Below are positions 11,556 to 22,506 of a DNA stretch of 64,000 nt, in pieces. Source of the stretch: Rhizoclosmatium globosum (taxonomy: Eukaryota > Chytridiomycota > Chytridiomycetes > Chytridiales > Chytriomycetaceae); NCBI GenBank assembly GCA_002104985.1, contig MCGO01000020.1:124001-188000 (forward strand), in the 5' to 3' direction. The notes under the pieces were generated by a model. It was given only the letters and a program-made list of their open reading frames with translations, had not been told where the DNA came from and did no database searches. The stretch's first letter is position 1. Every line of letters begins with the position of its first letter. The translations under genes were made by a program, and so were the position numbers.

Positions 11556-12994
11556 ATGGAAGCCCGAGCCTTCCCAACCGTTCTGGAGCCTAACCAAGCA
11601 GTCGAATCAAACAACGCCGTTCATGCAGCACCAGTTCTGATTGGGCAAAAGGAAATCGGTGCACTGTTTCCGTCAAACTTGCAATCAACACTTCCCCAAC
11701 AAACTGGGACAGATATCGAAGTGACACAAGTTCCTCCGGGTCCTGCAGCTACCCTGCCTCCAAATTCGTCAACATTCCCTGCACCAGCAACAGATACAGC
11801 ATCATCCCCGCCCTGAGCAATGGTTTCATAGCCGCCATCGCAGTGGGCTCCACCTTTGCCCTCCTCCTCATTTTCGGTGTAATCTACGTAGTTATAATGC
11901 TGGCCGTCAAGCGAAAGAACAAGAACAAGTTCCAACGGTTGGATGAGGAGGTGGATCTCAAAATGATGGAGACACGAAGTACAAACTCACAGTCCCGTAC
12001 GTATGCTCCCGGGGAGTACCATAGCATGGTGAATGCTCCAACGTCACCTCGATTTATTCCGAATGCATTGAGTGGAGCGAATGACGAGAAGGTGCTGGGT
12101 GACGGGCGGACTGTTACTGTCAACAATGTGCTGTTGCTCCAACAGAAAATCAATATTGCGAAAGCGGCAAAGGCGGGAAGTGTTGCAGGGTACCAGGCGT
12201 TGGATTCGGAGGCTCCGTTGAATACAGACACTGCCCTTTCATCAGCAATTCAGTTGAACTTGGAAGATGTGACTCCTCAAATGATTGTTGAGGCGAAATC
12301 AAGCATTCCTCAGGATGAAGCTTCGTTCAGTGCCAGTGCTGCTTCTCTTTTAACGCCAACTTGGGCTCCATCACGACCGAAACCAGCTACTGGACCGGCA
12401 ACAAAACTCAACAGTCAACGATTCTATAACCCTGAGCAAAATTCCATGTGAGCAAAACGTTCTTTTATTCTTTTATTTTTAACTGACTCAATGTATAAAA
12501 ACAGCATTCCACTCCTTGCACCAATTCAATCCCTCACAGACCCAACAAAGAACATTGCATCATTCCCCACAACAGCAGCTCACTCGAAAAACCTTCAAAC
12601 ATACCTCAGAACATTCCTCTTCCCATCTCTCACAACCCTCCCTCTCGATAGACCTATTCCAGGAACTGGTGGAGCACACAGAGTCTCACCACCACAGCGA
12701 CAGTACTTTCCTGAACCACCACCACCACCTGGCGTTGATAAATTGCTCTTTGAAGTTCAGTATCCGTTCTCGCCTCGTCGGGCTGATGAAGTCTGCGTGA
12801 GTGTTGGAGATATCGTTGTTGTTGAGAAGGTGTTGAAGGATGGGTGGGTGTTTGGTGTGAACTGGAGCACAGCTGGGTTTGTTGATGGAGTTCAGGGTGG
12901 AGCTATGGGTCTGTTTCCTTTGTTTGTTGTGGAAGAAGGAGATAGTGGTGCGGTGGAAGGCAGGACTGACACAGTGAAGCAAGTTGTTATTTGA
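11556..12994 (+). CDS. Single-pass membrane protein with SH3 domain
   Basis: About 460 residues. The N-terminal 85 residues are Pro/Ala/Ser/Thr-rich and probably extracellular. One hydrophobic helix follows (GFIAAIAVGSTFALLLIFGV and onward), then a basic stop-transfer (KRKNKNKF) and a long cytoplasmic region. An intron at 12448-12504 (GTGAGC...ACAG) leads to a C-terminal SH3 domain: LLFEVQYPFSPRRADEVCVS, then GDIVVV, DGWVFGVN and GLFPLFVV. The architecture resembles yeast Fus1. A frame shift near 11806 in CATCATCCCCGCCC puts a stop just before the membrane segment; one extra C restores an open frame of 461 codons. There is no cleavable signal, so the helix probably acts as a signal anchor. 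Confidence 0.75.
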
Positions 12995-13078
12995 GATGAT
13001 TCTAAGAGATTTAAAACTACTTTTATTGTCTAAGACTGGTATATAGTCCAGAGAAAAAACATATAAGGAAGTGAAGAA

Positions 13079-14521
13079 CTATTTGAAATGAATCTCGGGA
13101 ACCTCTTCTGCCAAGGACTTGCGATAGTCGTGGTAGAGGATCGCGTCGTTCAGATGGAACAAGTTTTGAATCGTGAAGATTAAACGCATCACAAATCTAC
13201 CAATTCTCATTTGAACCTTGTTTTCAGCGCGCATTCTTCCAGCAATTACGCGAGAATTCTCAGCAACTTTTTGGACATGCGGCTTGCGAATCTTGTCGTA
13301 CAACGCAAAAACTTTACCAACATCGCCCTCCTCTTCAAAGTGCCCAAACAAGTCACCTAACGTGCCGCATCTTCCAACGCAAGGTTTAAACCTTGACCCA
13401 TTGTTGGAAGTGTGCCGTGTGCCGCATCTCCAATCAAAACCACACGTCCCTTGTAGAAAACTGGTAAATCTGGTAAATCAACTAAACTAAGCGGCGCCAA
13501 TCTCTTAGCCGTGCGAACAACGTCCACCAAATTCTGCTTCATCCCCCAACCCTCAAGAACCTCAGCCAATTTGGAGGTTTCTTTAGGGAGATCGAGATAC
13601 GGCTTCCAATCCGCGTCATCAGACGTGACCCCTTCTGGCTTGTTCCAATCAATTATGTTGAATGCACCTCCTGTGGGTGAGTAAGTGCTGTTGTACATTG
13701 CGTGTCCACCGATGGGGTCCATGTGGATAGCCATCATGTCATCGAACTTGACGTTGATGCCGCTTGGGTGAGGACCAAGGTCGACGATTCCGACATATCC
13801 GCATCCGTAAATCGTTGGTAATGGGGCTTCTGGGAAAATGAAGCGACGGACTCCGGAGTAAACGCCATCGGCGCCAATGACGAAATCGACCTCGACGATA
13901 GTCCCGTCAGTAAATGTGACAATTACTTGAGAGTCAGCGGTTTCTTCAAGAGAGGCAAACTTTTTGCCAGCAAACGTCTTGACTCCAAGGAAATTAGACT
14001 CCCTCATGAGAAGTGCATGGAATTCAGATCGTAGGACGTACATTGGCTCGATTTCTCCAGGTTTTGTGGTGTGAAGGTTTCGAACAACCCTGTCCTGTGA
14101 GGGGGTGTTGTTGTTTAGACACCGTTGATAACAAGACCATGAAGTCAAAAACTCACTGATCCATCTTGAAGAGCAAAGACCATGGAATCGTTCTGAACAC
14201 GACGTAACTCTTCGACTTTGTCGAGAAGCCCGAGGTTCTTTAATGCTCTGAGACCATTGCCATACAGCGACACGGTTCCTCCAGTCTCGCCAAACTGGAT
14301 CACGCCTTGTTCTCCAGTGCGAAGAGTTTCCTTCAAGACTTCAATAGGATCGACTTTGTCGTAGAGCGTTGGCTAAGACACGATAACAACCAATTTGCAA
14401 ACATGTTAGAAGTCCCCACAATCCTGAGAATAAGACTCACCTCAAATCCTTGTCTTTTCAATGCAATGGCAGCTACAACGCCGGCAGGCCCTGCTCCAAT
14501 AATGGCGACTGTCTTTCCCAT
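13079..14521 (-). CDS. FAD-dependent monooxygenase, copy A
   Basis: Class A flavoprotein monooxygenase (salicylate hydroxylase/zeaxanthin epoxidase-like) that would hydroxylate or epoxidise an unknown substrate with NAD(P)H and O2. Exons are 14441-14521, 14157-14372 and 13079-14094. The FAD motif GAGPAG is at residue 9, VDFVIGADGVYSGVR is the DG motif, and VVLIGDAAHGTLPTMGQGLN is the GD motif contacting flavin. The intron positions equal those of copies B and C. Near 13363 the sequence GCGGCACGTTAG shifts frame; with one base restored it continues TLGDLFGHF to the stop, giving about 437 residues. There is no signal peptide. Three copies in a row suggest diversification of substrate range, which is inference. 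Confidence 0.88.
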
Positions 14522-14778
14522 CACCTGATGATGTGGTGGTTGTGCACGTTTTTTTCTTCCCCCGTAAATTTGACAGAACATGGGAGATTTTCGTAATTGG
14601 GATGACAAACTGACAAATTATGCTATGTAATGAGTATCTGAAGGCCGCAATATACTTTTCCCTCAGGTTCGTTACTTGTCTCACAGTTTTTACTCAAGAG
14701 TAGTCACACCTCTATATTTCTTTATAAAAAACGAACTGCGCCAATTTCTTCACATTATCATTCTAAACAAACTTGATA

Positions 14779-16218
14779 TCAGGTAACAGCCACAATATCA
14801 TCCCGATAATTATGATTGTACATGGCATCCCCACCGCCAAACATCTCCTGCACCATAAACGCAATCCTCATCATCAACCTTCCAATCCGCAACTCCAGTT
14901 GATTCTTGGCACGCATTCGTGATGCAATCATTCTTGAATGCTTGCTTACGCCCTGTACATGCGGTTTTCGAATCTTTCGTAAAGCTCAAACACGCGAGGA
15001 ACAGGGTCTTGAGCGTTTTTGAAGTGACCAAAGAGATCGCCGAGGGTACCAGCGTCTTCGAGAGCGAGGTTCAAGCCTTGTCCGTTTGTGGGAAGGATTC
15101 CGTGCGCAGCGTCGCCGATAAGTACGACGCGAGAACTGTAATATTGAGGCAAATCTGGAAGGTCCAGAACGATTAAAGGTGTTAACTGCTTCGCGACGCG
15201 GATGTTATCAACAATGTTTCGTTTGAAACCCCATGACTCGACATCGCGCGCCAGGTTTCCACGTTCTTCCGACAGATTCTTGACGGGACTCCAATCTGTG
15301 TTTGCATTTGAATCCAGGGGCAGTTGTTGGTCTGGGTGGTTGAAGGAGATGATATCAAAGGAAACCGAGTTTGGTGCATACGTGCAGTGATAAAACGAGT
15401 TGCCGCCAATCGGATCCATGTGGAGTGCTTTGGGATCATCAAATTGGGCTGTGATTCCGTTCGCGTACTGTCCAAGCTCAACTTCGCCAACAAACCCACG
15501 TCCACAAACTATTGGCAATGGCGCATCTGGGAAAATGCATTTCCTAACGGCTGAGTGTACTCCGTCGGCTCCAATCACAAAATCAGCGGTGACGAGAGAC
15601 CCATCCGCAAAGTTTATAACGACTTCCGGCCCTTTCTCTTGGAGCGAAACAAACTTCTTTCCAGCCAAGGTTTTAATGCCGTGAGTGTATGCAGCTTTCA
15701 TGAGAATAGCGTGAAACTCCGAACGCAATACATGCAAAGGCTCAATGTCTCCAGGTTTTGCAAGAGTTCGTGTGTTCCGATCCTAAATCAGCGACAGATG
15801 GAGATATAAGCAGTTGTGCAATTTATATTGGCAGACTTTACCGAACCGTCTTGGAGGGCAAAGATCATCTTTGACGTTGGTACAGATCGTAGGGCTTCGA
15901 TTGAGTCGGAAAGACCGACAAATTGGAGGGCTCTCAGTCCGTTTCCGTAAAGAGACAGAGTTCCTCCGCTGCTTCCATATTGGGCTTTGAGAGTTCACTT
16001 GGAGGAAGAAGCCATTGAAGGGCAATAACTGGATCAATCTTGTCGTATAGTGTGGGCTATGTGTGTTGGGGCAATCAATCAACTCAGAACTGCGTTTGGA
16101 GAAGGTACAAGCTTGACACTGGAGGCATGTATCTTACCTCATAGCCATGCTTCTTTAATGCGATAGCTGTGACAATGCCGGCTGGTCCAGCTCCGATGAT
16201 GGCAACCCTCTTTCCCAT
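14779..16218 (-). CDS. FAD-dependent monooxygenase, copy B
   Basis: Tandem paralogue of copy A with the same three exons (16138-16218, 15842-16056, 14779-15782). It carries GAGPAG near the N-terminus, ADFVIGADGVHSAVRKCIF, and GDAAHGILPTNGQGLNLALE. Two single-base shifts interrupt it: near 15991, between LLPPSEL and QYGSSGGTLSLYGNG, and near 14968, between ELYERF and RKPHV. Restoring one base at each gives 434 codons including the stop, in line with copies A and C. The extra codons around the second exon (IALQWLLPP) are shared with copy C, making B and C the closer pair. Substrate unknown. Confidence 0.87.
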
Positions 16219-16470
16219 AGTTTGCGGTTCAAAAAAAAGGCAAGGTGAAGACACAAACAATCCCACACAGACATGCAATGCATATTATGCCAAAAAGCTC
16301 TCTTACCACATGAAAATAATGGATTTAAATGCTTCGTTCATTCCGGCCGTATCCCGTTCTATGATTATGACCACAAAGAATTCAGTTTCCCTACTTGATT
16401 TCTCTCTCGATTATATCAATAGTAATAATCAAACCGTCTATATTATCAACTTTGCCCTCTCCAACAGCTC

Positions 16471-17908
16471 TTACACCACAAACTTGATACCAGGAACAAC
16501 TGCCCCAACATCCTCTCTACAATCATGATCATAAATATCATCATTCACCCCAAAACTCTCCTGCACCGCAAACACAGTCCTCATAATCAACCTCCCCACC
16601 CTCATCTCAATCTGATTCCTCGCGCGCATCCTCGTCGCCAAGACGCGAGAGTGTTTCGACACAGCCTGGACATGTGGTTTCCGGATCTTGTCGTACATGG
16701 AGAAAGCGATGGTTGGGTCTGTGGGCGGGTAGTAGGCGAGGAGGTCTGTGAGAGTGACTGCGTCTTCGATAGCGAGGTTTATGCCTTGTCCGTATGTGGG
16801 GAGTGTTCCGTGTGCGGCGTCGCCGATGAGGACGACGCGGGATTTGTGGAAGAAGGGGAGGTCGGCAGGTCGACGAGTGATAAGGGGGCGAGGCGGCGGG
16901 CGTTGCGGACACATTCGACGAGTGACTTTTTGAATCCGAATGAGGCGAGGGCGTTTGCGTGGAGAGTTGATTCGACGGCGAGGTTGGTGAATGGTTTCCA
17001 GTTTGATTCTTGTTGGGTGGTTTGTGGGAGGGGTGTGTCGGCGAACTCGAGGAAGTTGAAGGACGCTGCTGTCGGGGAGTACATGCTGTGGTAGAATCCA
17101 CGTCCACCAAGAGGATCGATGTGGAGTGCCATTTGCTCAGAGAGTGTAACTGTTGGTCCGTTTCGACGTTCACCCAACTCCACTTCACCCACAAAACCAG
17201 TTCCCCAAACTGTTGGAAGTGGTGCCTCAGGAAATATACTCGAACGCACTTTTGAGTGACTCCATCAGCTCCAATCACAAAATCTGCAGAAACTCGGGTT
17301 CCATCAGCAAATGAGATAATCACTTCATTCCCCTTTTCCTGCAGCGACACAAACGACTTCCCTGCCAACGTTGTGATACCACGAGCATAAGCGGCTTTGA
17401 TAAGTACGGCGTGCAACTCAGATCGCAAAACGTGCAACGGCTCGAACTCGGCTTTTTTCGATGAGAATGTTCTTGTGCTCCGATCCTATCCCACCTCTCA
17501 TATCAGTCAAACGTAATCAACTCAGTCCATCCACCCAGTACTCACCGAACCGTCCTGAAGAGCGTATATCATTTTGGTGTTGGATACACATCGAAGGGTT
17601 TCAACTTCCTCAAGCAATCCTGCATATTGGAGAGCACGAAGTCCGTTGCCAAACAGGGAGAGGGTACCGCCACCATCTCCAAACTTGTGAGTGGTAGTGT
17701 CGGTTGGCGGAAGAAGCCATTGAATAGCATCGACTGGGTCAATCTTGTCGTAGAGCGTTGGCTGGTCAAATTGGGTGACATCTTTCAATTAGATCGAACT
17801 TGAGAGGTACAAGAAGGCAGTGCTTACCTCATATCCTTGTTTCTTTAATGTGATTGCTGCAACAATGCCGGCGGGACCTGCTCCAATGATGGCTACCGTC
17901 TTGCCCAT
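16471..17908 (-). CDS. FAD-dependent monooxygenase, copy C
   Basis: Third tandem monooxygenase (exons 17828-17908, 17546-17761, 16471-17485). Motifs are GAGPAG, SADFVIGADGV and RVVLIGDAAHGTLPTYGQGI. Two single-base shifts occur: near 17257, just after GADGV, where GTCACTCA should read on into HSKVRSSIFPEAPLP, and near 16864, between SLVDLP and DLPFFHKS. With both restored the length is about 437 residues. The region 16500-17100 is more GC-rich than copies A and B, so long shadow frames appear on the plus strand there. Substrate unknown. Confidence 0.87.
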
Positions 17909-18332
17909 CGGAGTTGACAGAGATTTTTCAATTTTTGAAGGTGACCAACGAAGCATATTGCCACCTGAACCCTATCTCAAGGTAAATACGGAATTTATTG
18001 TCTTTATTCCTCCACTGTGCCGATCATTCTGTTCAGCGCCATTGGCAAGTACTGATGTTTTCCCACAATCACCTCGATGGGATGGTTGATGGAACCAGTT
18101 CCAGGGCAACCGGGATACTAGATACAGTGTCAACTGCGAGTTAACATATAAGAAGAATAATCACAGTTACTCCTTTCCGGTATTTGCATTTTGTATGATT
18201 TCAAATTCATCAAATGCCTGGAAACCTTCTCACCTTTCCATACAAACTGCCTGAGGTGCAGCGCACGCCTTTTATTATGAAGTCAAGTAAATAAATGAAA
18301 ACGAAAAACGGACGACATTCTTGTTTCAAAAT
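17909..18332. other. Intergenic, no gene recognised
   Basis: About 420 bases between the start of monooxygenase C and the 3' end of the first SOD-like gene. It probably contains the monooxygenase C promoter. I see no open frame with protein-like character and no repeat. Confidence 0.5.
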
Positions 18333-19590
18333 TCAAGGCCATTTTGGTTTGGTTGTAGTCCCATCACTCAACAAAGGAGCACTCCCGCTTCCACCACCCA
18401 ATTTGGAATATGGCGCCTTCTTTTTGTTCCAAATGTAACGACCAAGACCGGCTGCACCCAATACGAGAAGAATGACGATGCGGCAATACCAACAGCAGAA
18501 AGAGACGAATCATTTCCGACAGAATCACTGCCATTCAAATCAAGGAGTTTACAAGACGGAATAGAATTCAAATCAGGCACTGTGGCCAGATCCTTGACAC
18601 CGATTGGAGCAGAGGCGATGAGAGGAGAGCCGGCACAGTTTTCGTTTGACAAGAGGACAATTGATTTGCCTGGAGAGTTGGGAGGGTCGCGGAAGAGGGA
18701 AGAGACAATTTGCATTGTGAGTTGGATGCATGGACAGAGGCGAGAGGCGACGCGCATTCCTTTTTAGATGCAGTTGTATGTTTTGGATGAACTAATTTGC
18801 AACAATCAGTTGTTGAAATTGATGAGGATGATGTGGATATACATACGCCGAGAGAATGCAAGCCGATTCGAACATTCTTGTTTTCGAAGGTGTTGAGGTT
18901 GAGGACAAGAGTCCATGGATCAGACTCTTTCGATCTCGCGATTATGATATTGCTTTCAGAGTTGTACACGGCAATGTACGCGCCAGTTGTCGCAGTTGAT
19001 TCTTTGTATCCTTGTGGAATAGACGAGAAGGTAATGACACCTTGCGCAAAGCGACCACCAGCGTTACCTGCTCAGACGTGATCAGGAAACTACTGCAGAA
19101 CCACGTCAAGAAACGCACCAGTCGGCTGAGTCATACAATCATCGTCCTTCTCATGCACAATAACGCCCCTTCCGAGCACAAAGCCCAACTGAGCCGGATC
19201 CAGCACCGCCAAGTCCCTCGAGACCCACTTCCTGACCGCATTTCCTCCTTCATCAGCGACGACCGAGCCCAGATCGCCAAAGTGGAACGCGTGGGGAACG
19301 GCGAGCGAGGCCGGGCAGCCGTGGTTTGCGTTTGTCGGATTGAAGTGGCCGGCCATTGCAAGCCCAGTTTCCGACGACGTGTCTCCGAATGCGTGGATGT
19401 GGAAGCCGTGGCTGGTGCCTGGACCGAGGTTGGACACCGTGGCTTCGACCGACACTCCGACTCCAGCTTCGGTTAACGTGAATGTCACCTGGCCCTGCAC
19501 TTTGCTGTTGAGTGTTGGCGTCAAGATTGCAGTGGCGAGGATGGTTCCGTCTCTGTCGCTGTCTCTGTCCGTCGTGGTTGTGTTGGCCAT
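18333..19590 (-). CDS. Membrane-tailed Cu/Zn superoxide dismutase-like protein 1
   Basis: The N-terminal 160 residues are a Cu/Zn SOD domain that would dismute superoxide. All metal ligands are visible: GFHIHAFGD (two His), GHFNPTNANHGCP (two His), AFHFGDLGS (His, Asp) and GRGVIVHEKDDD (His); the substrate-guiding Arg is in GGRFAQG. An intron with a GTGCGT donor near 19117 and acceptor near 19072 separates this from a second domain without a recognised family; another intron begins GTATGT near 18848. The C-terminus has a hydrophobic helix (LLVLGAAGLGRYIW) and a Lys/Ser/Gly-rich tail. Single-base shifts occur near 18468 and probably near 18700. No N-terminal signal peptide is visible, odd for a protein with this tail. 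Confidence 0.8.
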
Positions 19591-20005
19591 TTCAAAGATT
19601 GTTTAACAACTGGTTGGATTTCAAAGCATCAGAGAGAAATGGACAAAGATTATAAGTTACTTTCCTTACTTATTCATTTGTTTTAGCGACGTGCGCTCAA
19701 ATTGATGCGTGCCCTCACTGCATGCCAAAAGTAAACTTAGGTGGTCGCCTTGGTTTCACTGCTTTCCCTTCGTTAGACTTTGCCATAAATAGAATTTGAA
19801 AGCTCAAACCAACTTGATTCAAAAATCACATCATTCAAATTGGCAACGTCAGCATTATTCATAGAACACTGATGTAAAAAACAATTTGGGTCAAAATTGC
19901 CAACGAAAGACAAGCGGACTGCTGAGCGGACTAGGTGGCCATTTTTCCTTCCTTTTGTTCTAACTTTACCCAACACAAAAACCTCACTCAAAACTCACCT
20001 TTGCT
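19591..20005. promoter_or_regulatory. Divergent promoter region
   Basis: About 415 bases between the divergent starts of SOD-like protein 1 (minus) and the cysteine-containing tail protein 1 (plus). The arrangement would allow co-regulation. I see no specific operator, and the minus-strand open frame at 19773-19991 has no protein-like features. Confidence 0.35.
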
Positions 20006-20902
20006 ATGTCTGAAACCATTATCTACCAAAGTGGAACCTGTGCCGCCGGCACTGCTATCATGGCAGTCTTTGCTTCCAGCTCTGTCGCTGGAACCTGTGC
20101 TCCATCTTCCTGTTTGGGTGCTGGAAGTGTTGGAACCAGTCTCAGCTGTAACGGTTCTGCCTCTGACGCCATTGCCCAGATCCCAGGAAACGCTTTGGTT
20201 GCTTCCTTCTGTAAGCCTCGTCACTCCCCTTCTTGCACCACTCCCCCTTTCTCTCTTGGATCCTTCTATATCACCCCCATCTCTTTCATTACGCCTCATT
20301 CCGATCAAAACCTCCCTAACCTGAATCCTAAAACAAAAACAGACTCGGACTCCTCATGCTCCTCCTCCTCCAACATCCAAACCTTCGCCGTCGTCCTTAA
20401 CAAGTGTATCTCCTTGAGCTCCACCCCTCAATTCACAATGTCATTCAAGTACACCTACGACGCCGCGACCGGTTTCAATGCCGGTGTGTACTCTGACTCC
20501 GCTTGTACTGTTCCATATCAGGGAGATACGACTACCGCGTCGCAGACTTCGATTCCTCAGTGTGCTGGTCAAGAGATGCCAAAGTTGGGTGCTTGTGCCA
20601 CCGTTCCTGATAGTTGTCAAGCGTATATGAAGGAGCAGTTCAAGGGAGTTCCAGCGATTGGAAGTTTCATGTATAATGTGAACGGTGGGTCTGGGTCCAC
20701 TGGTTCTGGTTCTTCTGGTTCTGGTTCTACCGGCTCTGGTTCTTCTGGTTCTGGTTCTACCGGCTCTGGTTCTACTGGGTCCGGCTCTACTGGATCTGGT
20801 TCCACTGGTTCTGGTTCTGGCGCTGTAGTTACCACTACCAAGAGCAGCGCTGCTACCTTGACCGTCCTTTCCAGCATTGTCCTTGCCATGCTCCTCGCCT
20901 AA
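20006..20902 (+). CDS. Cysteine-containing tail-anchored or GPI-like protein 1
   Basis: A 254-residue protein from exons 20006-20210 and 20343-20902. It starts MSETIIYQSGTCAAGTAIMA and carries about ten Cys spread through a 190-residue domain, including APSSC, SLSCNGSAS, IPQCAG and VPDSCQAYM. A low-complexity Gly/Ser/Thr linker (20684-20822) follows, then VVTTTKSSAA and a terminal hydrophobic segment (LTVLSSIVLAMLLA). That end looks like a GPI-attachment signal, yet no N-terminal secretion signal is visible. A close paralogue lies downstream with an identical intron position, and both sit between two SOD-like genes with similar tails. Family and function are unrecognised. Confidence 0.8.
   Translation: MSETIIYQSGTCAAGTAIMAVFASSSVAGTCAPSSCLGAGSVGTSLSCNGSASDAIAQIPGNALVASFCKPRHSPSCTTPPFSLGSFYITPISFITPHSDQNLPNLNPKTKTDSDSSCSSSSNIQTFAVVLNKCISLSSTPQFTMSFKYTYDAATGFNAGVYSDSACTVPYQGDTTTASQTSIPQCAGQEMPKLGACATVPDSCQAYMKEQFKGVPAIGSFMYNVNGGSGSTGSGSSGSGSTGSGSSGSGSTGSGSTGSGSTGSGSTGSGSGAVVTTTKSSAATLTVLSSIVLAMLLA
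20684..20822 (+). repeat. Coding Gly-Ser-Thr minisatellite
   Basis: Tandem copies of a GGTTCTGGTTCTACTGG-like unit inside the preceding gene. They encode an array of GSG(S/T)(T/S) residues that links the cysteine-containing domain to the hydrophobic tail. The paralogue downstream has a much shorter Gly/Ser linker, so this tract has expanded or contracted recently. Confidence 0.85.
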
Positions 20903-21513
20903 ACGACAAATTCCCCTATTTCTCTGTCGTTATTCTGTGCCTCTTTTCTGTTCCAAATTTATACGAAAATACATTACTTCAATCTTGTTATTGAGTGTCG
21001 GTGAAACTTGTAGCAAAAACTTTTCTTTTTTCGATTATTGAGGGAACAGCGCTTTTGTTGGCGGTCCACTCCAGTGTTGCCCTGGCCGTTACTTAAGTCC
21101 GCACTTCATATTCTTTCTGTTTTGTTGACGGTTCTACTTGGAAACTTCGAGATACAAAGGAACTAGGTCTGTTCAATTGTAGTTATTTGACGGTGTGTAA
21201 ATAAGAGTAAAAATAAGCTATGAGCACTACATTTGTTTCAATAATCCGCCGCATCGATTTTTCAGCGATAAAATTAATAATCAATTATTTGATCTCTTCA
21301 TTGATAAAAACAAGCCACAATAAATACAATCGAACCATTTACGCTCCAGCTTTTATTTAAAGTACAATCTCCTCAAAAACTGTATGAATTGCATATATAG
21401 CAAATTACAAATGGCTGACGTGTGCAAGTGATTGCGCACACCGCAGCGAAAAAATTGCATAAACCAGCCACCTGGTTGCACCCTCCTGATTAAATTTCTT
21501 ACAGAAACCACCA
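20903..21513. other. Intergenic, promoter of the downstream paralogue
   Basis: About 610 AT-rich bases without a supported gene. A TATATAG sequence near 21394-21400 lies about 115 bases before the next ATG and could be a core promoter element. Nothing else was recognised. Confidence 0.4.
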
Positions 21514-22307
21514 ATGTCAGAGCTCGTCACCTACCAAAGCGGAACATGTGCTGCAGGATCTGCCATTATGGCCATCTTTTACAGCTCCTCCTTGACTGGA
21601 GCTACCTGTGCCCCAACTTCTTGTCAGGGAAGCGGTTCAATTGGTGTCTCTACGGCATGTAATGGATCTGCAAGCCATGCTATTTCTCAGATCAGTGGAT
21701 CTGCTATCGTTGCCTCGTACTGTAAGTTTGGTTTTACATTGAGGGGGATCTTTCTGAGAGTCCGCTCCCCTGATTAAATCCCTTAATTGATTTAGACTCT
21801 GACGCTGCATGTTCCTCCGCTTCCTCCGTCCAAACCGTCGCGATCGTCCTCGACAAGTGTATTTCCTTTGGTGCCAGTGGTACCGTCACGATGGCATTCA
21901 AGTACACGTACGACGCGGCGAAGGGATTCGATGTTGGTGTTTACACTGACGCTGCTTGTACTGTCAAGTCCACCTCAACTTTTACGACTTCCACGTCTGG
22001 CGGTATTCCACAGTGTGAGGGTATTTCGATGCCAAGTGCCGGACAGTGTCTCAAGATTCCAGACAGCTGTGTTGATGTTATGAAGCAGTCTTTCCAGAGT
22101 CAGTCTACTATCGGAAGTTTCATGTTTAGCATTAGTGGTTCTGGAGGAAACAGCGGTAGTGGAAACTCTGCCCCAAGCACCACTGCTGGAAGCAGTTCTG
22201 CTGGTACCGGAACTGGAACTGGCGGCGCTGCTGTTACCACCACCAAGAGTGGATCTTCCCCTTTGACTGTTGCTTCTGGTCTCTTGCTGGCTATGTTGTT
22301 TGTTTGA
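21514..22307 (+). CDS. Cysteine-containing tail-anchored or GPI-like protein 2
   Basis: Paralogue of the preceding protein, 239 residues from exons 21514-21721 and 21796-22307, with the intron at the same codon. It shares YQSGTCAAG near the start, APTSC, STACNGSASHAISQI, SVQTVAIVLDKCISF, FKYTYDAAKGF, IPQCEG and IPDSCVDVM. A Ser/Gly/Thr linker leads to VTTTKSGSSP and the terminal hydrophobic stretch LTVASGLLLAMLFV. As in copy 1, the end resembles a GPI signal or tail anchor and the N-terminus lacks a signal peptide. No frame shift was seen. Function unknown; the arrangement suggests a surface or membrane protein acting near the SOD-like neighbours. Confidence 0.8.
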
Positions 22308-22506
22308 TCAGGCCATGAAACAGCTTCTTTTATTCTTTTTTTTCGTTATTCTATGCTGTTGCAGGTAGAAATAAACAATCAATTCTGGGACTATTTATTT
22401 GTTGATGTTGACACGTGATATTGTTATGCTCAATTCCGATTGGTGAACCCGCCTTACGAAAGTGCTGAACAACAACAAAACACGACCCATTTCAAACACC
22501 CCTAAA

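Noticed and set aside
10853..11593. 246-codon plus-strand frame rich in His and Leu
   Set aside because: Alternate frame of the proline-rich KCH copy 2 tail; the true frame matches copy 1 motifs.
16525..17437. Long frames on both strands inside monooxygenase C
   Set aside because: Local GC richness opens alternate frames; the monooxygenase motifs account for this region once two single-base shifts are allowed.
20684..20822. CRISPR-like or regulatory tandem repeat
   Set aside because: It is an in-frame coding repeat with no spacers, encoding a Gly/Ser/Thr linker.
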